Assembly (NCBI GenBank): GCA_020052975.1
Contig: JAGVOC010000130.1
Span: 1 to 21,053 of the forward strand
Length of the DNA: 21,053 nucleotides
Source: Desulfobacterales bacterium
Lineage (GTDB): Bacteria > Desulfobacterota > Desulfobacteria > Desulfobacterales > RPRI01
Reading direction: 5' to 3'
Shown here: piece after piece, positions 7,917-14,555 of the stretch
Numbering within the stretch: the stretch's first letter is position 1
How the letters are laid out: every line of letters begins with the position of its first letter
The notes under the pieces: generated by a model
What the model saw: only the letters and a program-made list of their open reading frames with translations
What the model was told of the DNA's origin: nothing
Databases searched by the model: none
Translations under genes and position numbers: made by a program

Positions 7917-9203
7917 ATGACCTCATCAAATTACACCATACTAAGATTTGCACACGCATTTACCTCCGGTGGAGGAATGGAAACTTATATCCATGACTTG
8001 GATCAAACGTTATTGAAAAAGAATGCCTGGACAATCATAAGGATGTATCTGACAAACAAAAGAGAAGAAGTAGAGCCAATCCACAAAGTGGTTGGGAAAG
8101 GCATATTAATAAAAATTCCCGTATACACCAAGCAACGAGAAACAACAGGCAGTTTGAGTTCTAAACAAGAAACAGAAAGTCGGGAGAATTGGCTTAAAAA
8201 TCGATTTCGCGATTTGGTTGTCTATAACCCGTTTCTTTACAAGCTTTTCTTTCGCAGCATCATTCGGAAAAGAAAATTATCTGAAAGAGAGAATGAAGCA
8301 ATCGAGGCTCCTGCAGTTGCCGCTGCGGTAATGGCTGAGCACAAGATAGATCTGCTGGTGATGCACTATGCTTCGGGCAGGGACAGTGCTGGTATTATTG
8401 AAGCTGCAAACCAACGCGGGATCCCATATGTATTTATCAATCATTTTTCAAATGATTGTTTGAATAGTTTCTCTGTCAGAGAGCAGACGATGAAGGCTGC
8501 GGGAATTGGCGGAGTTTCAAATGCAGGTGTTCCATTAAGACTTCGAAAAAGTTACGTAAATATTTCAGACGGCATAGATATCAGCTTTTATGATGATGAT
8601 ATGCCGGATACATCTTCAAAAGATAATGAGAGTCCGATATTGCTGTTACCGGCAAGAGTAACACCTGTAAAAGGGCAGCATGATCTAATTAAAGCGTGTG
8701 CCGCCCTCCGCAAATTAGGAATAAAAGTCAGAATTGCATTGGCGGGTAGATCCGATTCACAAAAATATATTCAGGAACTGAAGGAGTTGGCTGTTCAGTT
8801 GAACGTGGAACAAGATATACTTTTCCTCGGTGAACTTACCCCCGATCAATTGAAATATTGGTATAAAAAATCTTCAATAATGGTATTTCCAACTTACCAC
8901 AATGAAGGATTAGGCAGGGTGCTTATCGAAGCCCAGGCAATGGAAGTGCCGCCCATCTCCTACATTATAGGAGGTACCCCTGGAGCCATTCTAAATGGGG
9001 AAACCGGATATCTTGTAAAAAAAGGTGATATTAAAAACCTTATTTTACGTCTGCAAGAATTATTAAATGATGATAAAAAACGAGAGCAGATGGGAAAAGC
9101 CGGCAAGGCCTTCGTTATTGAGCACTTCAGTTTGCAGGCGATGGCTCTGCGGCATGAGCAATTCTACCTGGCAGCAATTAACAAAGCAAACAGGCGATCC
9201 TAA
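7917..9203 (+). CDS. Glycosyltransferase family 4, copy 1
   Basis: GT4 enzymes are retaining GT-B-fold transferases that use a nucleotide-sugar donor at the cytoplasmic face. The 428-residue protein has the N-terminal glycine-rich loop S-G-G-G-M-E-T at residues 17-23. The Rossmann core starts near L-L-L-P-A-R-V-T-P-V-K-G, and the E-x7-E motif (E330 and E338 in N-E-G-L-G-R-V-L-I-E-A) is intact, followed by G-G-T-P-G and N-G-E-T-G-Y-L-V. The ATG is preceded by only a weak ribosome binding site, 39 bases after the PP-loop gene. The gene ends 34 bases before the second acyltransferase remnant. The sugar donor cannot be deduced. Confidence 0.88.
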   Translation: MTSSNYTILRFAHAFTSGGGMETYIHDLDQTLLKKNAWTIIRMYLTNKREEVEPIHKVVGKGILIKIPVYTKQRETTGSLSSKQETESRENWLKNRFRDLVVYNPFLYKLFFRSIIRKRKLSERENEAIEAPAVAAAVMAEHKIDLLVMHYASGRDSAGIIEAANQRGIPYVFINHFSNDCLNSFSVREQTMKAAGIGGVSNAGVPLRLRKSYVNISDGIDISFYDDDMPDTSSKDNESPILLLPARVTPVKGQHDLIKACAALRKLGIKVRIALAGRSDSQKYIQELKELAVQLNVEQDILFLGELTPDQLKYWYKKSSIMVFPTYHNEGLGRVLIEAQAMEVPPISYIIGGTPGAILNGETGYLVKKGDIKNLILRLQELLNDDKKREQMGKAGKAFVIEHFSLQAMALRHEQFYLAAINKANRRS

Positions 9204-9226
9204 ATTATTTTTCGGTGAAGCAACCA

Positions 9227-9561
9227 CTGAGGAATACATGAAATTATCCAAAACGACAATTGTGGAAAGAGAGAACCTCAGTCAAAATATAACGATTCAT
9301 GAATTTGCGATAGTCCGATCAGTTGTTCGGATGAGAAACGATGTCATTGACGTTAATCTTGATTTGAGCTGTGTAGCCAGAGAATATTGGCAGTTTTCGG
9401 AAAAAGGCCGGAAAGTTGTGAGATGCGGAGCTCTATGAACTCTGATCAGTCCAGTTCATATGGAAGCATTCTCAAATCTTCAGCAATGCTGGGGGGCGCT
9501 CGGGTCGTGACCATGCTGTTTGGCGTAGGGCGCGTGAAAGTGCTGGCAATTCTATTGGGGC
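9227..9561 (+). repeat. Duplicated block, copy 2 (broken acyltransferase plus 5' end of wzx)
   Basis: Counterpart of 3014-3347. In this copy the flippase gene continues past the 9-mer at 9553-9561 and is complete, so this is the parental arrangement on the wzx side. Confidence 0.9.
9238..9438 (+). pseudogene. Truncated hexapeptide-type acyltransferase, copy 2
   Basis: The 66-residue frame starts with the same hexapeptide-like coils as the fragment at 3025 (K-T-T-I-V, N-L-S-Q-N-I-T-I, H-E-F-A-I-V) and the same change of character after about residue 40. Its stop codon overlaps the ATG of the flippase (ATGA at 9435-9438), so it may survive mainly as a translated leader that couples into wzx. 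It is far too short to be an acyltransferase. Many substitutions separate it from the first copy, more than are seen in the adjoining wzx part. Confidence 0.55.
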
Positions 9562-10943
9562 CATTGGGAGTCGGACTTTTTGGCACTTATGAAACCATTA
9601 TACAGGCAGTCATCTACACGACCACTTTGGGAGTCTGGGCCAGTGGAGTGCGACAGGTGGCACAAGCCCGGAGTACAAAAGATACTTCAAGGATAGGAAA
9701 AACGGTCCTTACCCTGCGTCGTCTCTCGTGGGTGCTGGGAATTCTGGGTTCTGTGACATTGGCCGCGCTTTGCCTTCCAATCAGTCGCCTGACCTTTAAG
9801 ACTGCTGATTACGCATTTGGATTGCTTCTTCTATCACCCGTCATCCTGCTGCAAAGCTTGTATTACGCAGATAGGTCATTTCTTCAGGGGATGCAGCACA
9901 TCAGCACACTGGCCCTTTTGACCGTCGTAGTGGCAGGGCTCGATGCTGTTGCAATAATTGCATTGGTGGCCCTGCTGGGAGAGCATGGTATTGTGCCTTC
10001 CCTGATAGCTGCTGCCGTCATTACCCTACTGTCAGGACGCTGGTTTGCCAAGCGCATCGAGATCCCCGAGTTTGTTGAGACATGGAAGAAGAGCATTGGG
10101 GAAAGCGGCATTTTCATTCGATTGGGGCTTGGTTTGACCAGTACGTTGCTGCTTTCAACCCTGGTTGCATATGCCACACGAGCACTCATTGCCCGGGATA
10201 TGGGATTGGGCACCGTAGGGGTCTATCTCTGTGCCTTTACTCTTTCAGGCAAGTTTATAGGGTTTATCCTGGATGCCATGCGAATGGATTTTTACCCCCG
10301 CCTATCTGCAGTAGCTGATGATAATGAAGCCTTGAACAGGCTGATCAATCAACAGACTGAAATCGTCCTGTTGATAGCCATGCCGGGATTGCTGGCAACC
10401 ATGACATTGGCGCCCTGGCTGGTCCGGCTATTTTATAGTGAAGCTTTCATGGATGCGACACCGTTGTTACACTGGTTCATTTTTGGTTGTCTTTTCAGGG
10501 TGATATGGGCGCCAATGGGGTATTTGCGTCTGGCAAAGGGGATGGGGTTGCTCTATTTCCTCAGTGAAGCCTTCATCAACGTGGTTCATTTAATTCTTAT
10601 TTACCTGCTGCTGAAATTTTTTTCTATTATAGGTGTTGCTTATGCGTATAGCATATACAATATCTTACACACGCTGATGCTGGTGGTCATTTCGAAACGG
10701 TTGTCCTCATTCCGCTGGACAAACAAAACGGCCACCTTGCTTTTTGGCTTTGTTATACTGACGCTCCTGGCACTTCTGGCATCGTGCTACCTTGGAGAAT
10801 GGGAAGCAGCGATTATGGGTTCACTGACGACAGTCGTGGTTTCAATCTTCTGCCTTGCTCAACTGGTCAATAGACTGGGGCCCAATCACCGCATCACACT
10901 AATCGCACATAAAATTCCCGGATTGAATCGTTTCATTCCGTGA
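9435..10943 (+). CDS. Wzx-type lipid-linked oligosaccharide flippase
   Basis: Members of this MOP/PST superfamily move undecaprenyl-pyrophosphate-linked repeat units from the cytoplasmic to the periplasmic face of the inner membrane. The 502-residue protein is almost entirely hydrophobic segments with short basic loops. Its N-terminus fits the family, with G-S-I-L-K-S-S-A-M-L-G-G and a G-P-L-G-V-G-L-F-G-T-Y-E loop. GGAG at 9427-9430 and comparison with the duplicated 5' fragment at 3221 both support the ATG at 9435 over upstream alternatives. The start overlaps the stop of the acyltransferase remnant. Only one flippase is present in the window and it pairs naturally with the Wzy-like polymerase at 16551. 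The sequence is more GC-rich than the genes before it. Confidence 0.9.
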   Translation: MNSDQSSSYGSILKSSAMLGGARVVTMLFGVGRVKVLAILLGPLGVGLFGTYETIIQAVIYTTTLGVWASGVRQVAQARSTKDTSRIGKTVLTLRRLSWVLGILGSVTLAALCLPISRLTFKTADYAFGLLLLSPVILLQSLYYADRSFLQGMQHISTLALLTVVVAGLDAVAIIALVALLGEHGIVPSLIAAAVITLLSGRWFAKRIEIPEFVETWKKSIGESGIFIRLGLGLTSTLLLSTLVAYATRALIARDMGLGTVGVYLCAFTLSGKFIGFILDAMRMDFYPRLSAVADDNEALNRLINQQTEIVLLIAMPGLLATMTLAPWLVRLFYSEAFMDATPLLHWFIFGCLFRVIWAPMGYLRLAKGMGLLYFLSEAFINVVHLILIYLLLKFFSIIGVAYAYSIYNILHTLMLVVISKRLSSFRWTNKTATLLFGFVILTLLALLASCYLGEWEAAIMGSLTTVVVSIFCLAQLVNRLGPNHRITLIAHKIPGLNRFIP

Positions 10944-10974
10944 TTTCCGTTAGCTTGAAACCCTTTATTATTCA

Positions 10975-12078
10975 ATGGGCTTTCATTTGAACTCAACCCT
11001 CAAATACATCAAAGCAGCAGGCAAAGGCGTCTCCTTTGTTAGGTCGCTCCTGCTGGATCGTCGGCCGGCCTTGGCTTATGTTGGAGGCTGGCTGGGGAAG
11101 CAGAATCTCGGAGATGAGGCGTTGCTGCTCGGGTATGAACGGTTGTTTTCCAATCACAAGTTTCTGCATTTTGACGGAGGCAGGGCAAGTTCCCTGATTT
11201 GCCGGTTAATGCCCAGCTTGATAGGGGGAGTGTTGGGGGGGGGGACCCTTATAGGGCAAAAGCGGCGACTGCTGGAAATCGCCTCAAGTTACCATGCCGG
11301 TCATGGGAATCTGGTTGTTTTCGGCTCAGGTGTTGAGGATCCTGGCTTCTGGCCAGGGGAAACCACGGTGGCTGATTGGAAACCACTTCTTGAGCAATGC
11401 AGATATATCGGGGTACGAGGACCTCTTTCTGCTGAGGTGATGAGAAATAGCGGGATCGAAAATGTTGAGGTTGTTGGGGATCCTGTTATTGCTTTCGCCA
11501 TGGAAAAAATCGAGTCGGCTCCACGACCCAACACGCTTGGAATCAACATCGGTGTATCGGATGGCAGATTGTGGGGTAGTGAAGAACGTGTTTGTATGGA
11601 AACGGCAAAACTGGCGAAATTGGCCAAAATGGCCGGATGGGAGGTCGAATGGTTCGTGGTCTGGCCCAAGGATATGGAAATCACTCGCCGTGCAGCCGAG
11701 TTGAGCTGCACCTCCGGCAAGATCCACCATATTTTTGAGGATCATGAAGCCTATATTCGTAAGGCGCGTTCCTTGAGCGTTTTTGCAGGCATGAAACTCC
11801 ACGCCACGGTGCTGGCGACCTGCGCACTAACCCCCTCCGTGATGCTCGCATACCGAACCAAGTGCAGCGATTTCATGCGGTCTATCGGGCAGGAAGACTT
11901 CACATTTCGGACTGATACATTTCAAGCAGGGGAACTGTGGGAGATTTTACGGGAATGGAATGCCAACCGCGACCGGGCATCCCGTGCACTGTTAAATGCC
12001 ATACAGCCGTTGCAGGTTCACCAGCATGCCCGTGCCAGGGAGATCGAAAGCCAATATTTTCAGCCGAATTCTCATTAA
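10975..12078 (+). CDS. Polysaccharide pyruvyl transferase family protein
   Basis: Enzymes of this family transfer pyruvate from phosphoenolpyruvate to sugar hydroxyls as a ketal, adding negative charge to exported polysaccharides. Landmarks in the 367-residue protein are Q-N-L-G-D-E-A-L at about residues 43-50, G-G-G-T-L-I-G at 88-94, a G-V-R-G-P-L-S-A-E segment, V-V-G-D-P-V-I, and G-M-K-L-H-A-T-V near the C-terminus, all in the family order. Codons for G88-G90 and the end of L87 form an uninterrupted run of ten G (11235-11244), a candidate slippage site. The gene ends directly against the GT2 start (TAA then ATG), so the two are co-translated. The 31-base gap to wzx contains no clear ribosome binding site. 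Confidence 0.88.
   Translation: MGFHLNSTLKYIKAAGKGVSFVRSLLLDRRPALAYVGGWLGKQNLGDEALLLGYERLFSNHKFLHFDGGRASSLICRLMPSLIGGVLGGGTLIGQKRRLLEIASSYHAGHGNLVVFGSGVEDPGFWPGETTVADWKPLLEQCRYIGVRGPLSAEVMRNSGIENVEVVGDPVIAFAMEKIESAPRPNTLGINIGVSDGRLWGSEERVCMETAKLAKLAKMAGWEVEWFVVWPKDMEITRRAAELSCTSGKIHHIFEDHEAYIRKARSLSVFAGMKLHATVLATCALTPSVMLAYRTKCSDFMRSIGQEDFTFRTDTFQAGELWEILREWNANRDRASRALLNAIQPLQVHQHARAREIESQYFQPNSH
11235..11244 (+). repeat. G10 homopolymer inside the pyruvyl transferase gene
   Basis: Ten consecutive G bases encode part of Leu-Gly-Gly-Gly. A gain or loss of one base would shift the frame at about residue 90 of 367 and end the protein early. Confidence 0.85.
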
Positions 12079-13014
12079 ATGATCATGCCAACAACCAGCG
12101 TAATCATCCCGACTTTCAATCGAGCGCAATTTATTGGCGAGGCGATTGACAGTGTCATGGCTCAAACACATCCGGTGGAAGAGATCATTGTTGTGGACGA
12201 TGGCTCAACGGATGAAACGGGTGCAGTGTTAGCTCGTTACGGAGAACGAGTGCACGTGCTCCATCAGAGCAACAGCGGCCCGTCTGCCGCCAGAAACCGC
12301 GGGATGAGGGAAGCCCGCTGTGATTACATAGCTTTTCTTGATTCAGACGATCTTTGGGTGAAGGACAAAATGGTACGCCAGATGGGTTTCCTGGGCCGGA
12401 ATCCGGAAATTGATTTCTCGTTTGGCAACATGGCAAACTTTACCGAGAAGGAGGAAAACCTAAATCCTGAAATCAAGAATGAGAAGGTTTATAAATATCT
12501 TAGGGAAAATGCCGGCCATGTCGAAAAGATGTTTGATTGCCTGCTCCAAGAAAATGTAGTGCCAACCCCGACGGTTGTTTTCAAGAGAGTTTGCATTGAG
12601 CGGGTAGGCTGGTTTAACGAGAACTATACCTGTGCAGAGGATTATGATTACTGGCTTCGTGCCTCCCGTTGTTGCCGGTTTGGATTTGTAGATGCTGTTC
12701 TCCTGCTGCGACGCAGACACACTTCCAATTTAATCAATGACTTTGCAAACCGGCTAAGTCACCGAGCAAGGGTGTTGGAATCTATTAGAGAAAATCCTGA
12801 AACACTGAGTCATGATCAGAAAGCCATTCTTGATAAGGAGCTATCCGCCATATACTATGACTTGGGTTCCCACTTTTTCAAGCAGCGTGATTTTCAACAA
12901 GCATCAGCACTTCTAAAACATTGTTTGAGGGGGAACAGACCTGAGGCCAGATGGCAAATCAAGGCATGCCTTTCCGCTCTCCTGGTACACTCTCCTTTTC
13001 ATAAACGTCGATAG
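12079..13014 (+). CDS. Glycosyltransferase family 2
   Basis: GT2 enzymes are inverting GT-A-fold transferases. The 311-residue protein starts with S-V-I-I-P-T-F-N-R-A, has V-V-D-D-G-S-T-D at residues 38-45, the metal-binding D-S-D-D at 88-91 and the catalytic-base pair E187-D188 in C-A-E-D-Y-D-Y-W. After about residue 230 a helical tail with a Y-Y-D-L-G-S-H-F-F-K pattern resembles a TPR-like pair of helices. The ATG follows the pyruvyl transferase stop without a gap. A second ATG two codons later is possible. It has no membrane segment, so it acts in the cytoplasm on a lipid-linked acceptor. The donor is unknown. Confidence 0.9.
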   Translation: MIMPTTSVIIPTFNRAQFIGEAIDSVMAQTHPVEEIIVVDDGSTDETGAVLARYGERVHVLHQSNSGPSAARNRGMREARCDYIAFLDSDDLWVKDKMVRQMGFLGRNPEIDFSFGNMANFTEKEENLNPEIKNEKVYKYLRENAGHVEKMFDCLLQENVVPTPTVVFKRVCIERVGWFNENYTCAEDYDYWLRASRCCRFGFVDAVLLLRRRHTSNLINDFANRLSHRARVLESIRENPETLSHDQKAILDKELSAIYYDLGSHFFKQRDFQQASALLKHCLRGNRPEARWQIKACLSALLVHSPFHKRR

Positions 13015-13068
13015 CATGAAACGGGATATTCTTGCCCAAACTTAATTCTTGGAGACCCGTTTTTCGTG

Positions 13069-13228
13069 GAGACCTTTGAAGAACATCCAATTTTGACTAA
13101 GTACAAGGAAGGCGATAATTAAGGTTTAGGTTTATGGTTCCTGGTTAAAAGAAAAAACCAGAAACTACAAACAAGAGACCAAAAACCAAATCTTTAAATA
13201 AATCGGCAAAATGGGGTGTTATGCAAAG
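13069..13228 (+). repeat. Intergenic direct repeat, copy 1
   Basis: About 160 bases, from GAGACCTTTGAAGAA to GTTATGCAAAG, recur at 19212-19408 in the same orientation and also just after a glycosyltransferase gene. Inside is a hairpin, CTGGTT (13141-13146) with AACCAG (13156-13161). The rest of the 266-base gap (13015-13280) holds no gene, only the leader of the following sulfotransferase, with AAAGGA at 13271-13276. Confidence 0.85.
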
Positions 13229-13280
13229 GCCTCCCATGGTTACACAATAAGCTGCGAGGTATCATGTCAGAAAGGACAAA

Positions 13281-14222
13281 ATGGTAAAATTATTATCATC
13301 AATTAAAGAGCCTGTTAGAATAGCTCTAATCAAATTGATTCTTCATTTTAAAAAAGTTGATTATAGTAACAATATTATCATTTTAAGCGATCCTAGGGGC
13401 GGTAGTACCTTCCTTATGAATATGCTTAATCTTATTCCAAATACATCCATTATATGGGAACCGCTGCATGTAAAAAGAGGCTTAGTTCCATCCAGTCTTA
13501 ATTTTGGATGGATGCCATACATTCCTGAATATGAAGTTTGGAATGAAGCACATAATGTATTTGCAGATATTTTTTCAGGCGTTAGGATTAATGAATGGTC
13601 AACACAGGTATCAAGCCCATCAGACTATCTTTTTACCAAACGATTTATTGTTAAATTCGTACGCGCAAATGCTTTATTGCCTTGGATCGTGAATAATTTT
13701 GAATTCAAAAATCGGCCTATATATCTTTTAAGGCATCCGGTGCCAACGGCTATTTCTCAAATAAAAGAATTTTACCATAAAGATCCGTTTGTCGAGTTTG
13801 AAGTTCCAAAACAAGTATTTAATGAATTTTACAAACAAAACATTGATTTTTTAAAATCATTAAAAACAAAATTGGAACAGCAGGTTGCTATTTGGTGCAT
13901 ACACAATGTGAGGACTATAAAAAATGAAAAAAATAATAAGGACTGGTTAACCGTATTTTATGAGAATCTGTTAACAAATCCAGAGAATGAATTTGGCAGA
14001 ATTGGGAATGAATTGGGTTACAGATTTTCCAAATCTGAGCTGCAAAAAATTACAGCGCCAAGCAGAACTGACTTTAAAAAGGATTTTATTCCAGACCCTT
14101 ATAAGCAAATTTCAAAATGGAAAGACCAGTTATCAGGTAGTGAACTAGATAAGATCGATAGAATTCTGAAACATTTTAATATAGAAATCTATTCTGCATA
14201 TGATTCTATGCCTCAAATTTGA
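13281..14222 (+). CDS. PAPS-dependent sulfotransferase, second copy
   Basis: The 313-residue protein has a 5'-phosphosulfate loop S-D-P-R-G-G-S-T-F (residues 36-44) and the 3'-phosphate-binding R-H-P motif L-L-R-H-P-V-P-T-A (R151-P153). Its C-terminal S-K-W-K-D-Q-L-S segment is typical of carbohydrate sulfotransferases. It is clearly different from the enzyme at 2060 in motif wording and length, so it is probably not a recent paralogue. The ATG has AAAGGA close upstream. The gene is strikingly AT-rich compared with the GT2 gene before it and shares this with the deacetylase after it, suggesting the two arrived together. It would use the PAPS made by the CysC encoded at 504. Confidence 0.82.
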   Translation: MVKLLSSIKEPVRIALIKLILHFKKVDYSNNIIILSDPRGGSTFLMNMLNLIPNTSIIWEPLHVKRGLVPSSLNFGWMPYIPEYEVWNEAHNVFADIFSGVRINEWSTQVSSPSDYLFTKRFIVKFVRANALLPWIVNNFEFKNRPIYLLRHPVPTAISQIKEFYHKDPFVEFEVPKQVFNEFYKQNIDFLKSLKTKLEQQVAIWCIHNVRTIKNEKNNKDWLTVFYENLLTNPENEFGRIGNELGYRFSKSELQKITAPSRTDFKKDFIPDPYKQISKWKDQLSGSELDKIDRILKHFNIEIYSAYDSMPQI

Positions 14223-14385
14223 TGTACCTCTGCTAACCTGTATTTCCATGTTAGTTTTTGACTTAACACTATGCCGAGATTTATCTGAACACGAGGAGGA
14301 GCTTTTATTAAGAGTTTATTATAGTTCTGGGGACATCATACCCGTTTATTTTTTGGGAGATTTGAACCGCAATAGCGAACGCAAT

Positions 14386-14405
14386 CCCCGTAGCTTGCTA
14401 CGGGG
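14386..14405. repeat. Perfect 9-bp stem palindrome (CCCCGTAGC/GCTACGGGG)
   Basis: CCCCGTAGC and GCTACGGGG are separated by TT. No T run follows on either strand, so this looks like a dispersed short palindrome (REP-like) and not a terminator. Confidence 0.6.
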
Positions 14406-14500
14406 AGCTTCAAAAAGTTAACAGATTCCGGATAAAGACACTATTATTTTATAAACAATATCGGTATGATATGAAAAATAAAGTTTCTGAAAAACAATTT

Positions 14501-14530
14501 TCTGGGAGTTGTTCAAATATCTCCTCCAGA
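14501..14530. repeat. Bulged hairpin before the deacetylase gene
   Basis: TCTGGGAG pairs with CTC-CT-CCAGA, with a two-base bulge and a 12-base loop. The left arm and loop (GGGAGTTGTTCAAA) nearly repeat the hairpin at 434-455 before cysC. Confidence 0.4.
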
Positions 14531-14555
14531 CTCCCTAAATGGACACATAGTTTGG

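Larger units (their letters stand above)
14223..14555. other. 333-base intergenic region with two hairpins
   Basis: No gene is supported: the frame across 14200-14421 has no family resemblance and overlaps the end of the sulfotransferase. The region contains a perfect palindrome at 14386-14405 and a bulged hairpin at 14501-14530, listed separately. The rest is AT-rich with no recognisable promoter. Confidence 0.6.

Noticed and set aside
9387..9434. Upstream TTG start extending the flippase by 16 residues
   Set aside because: The ATG at 9435 has GGAG at the right distance, matches the duplicated start at 3221, and the extra residues do not look like a flippase N-terminus.
11301..11802. Two overlapping minus-strand open frames of 139 and 158 codons
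   Set aside because: They lie wholly inside the pyruvyl transferase gene, whose family motifs are clear. They are shadows of a GC-richer gene.
14386..14405. Intrinsic terminator after the second sulfotransferase
   Set aside because: The stem is perfect but no T run follows on either strand.
14200..14421. 73-codon open frame after the second sulfotransferase
   Set aside because: It overlaps the end of that gene, crosses a palindromic repeat and has no ribosome binding site or family resemblance.
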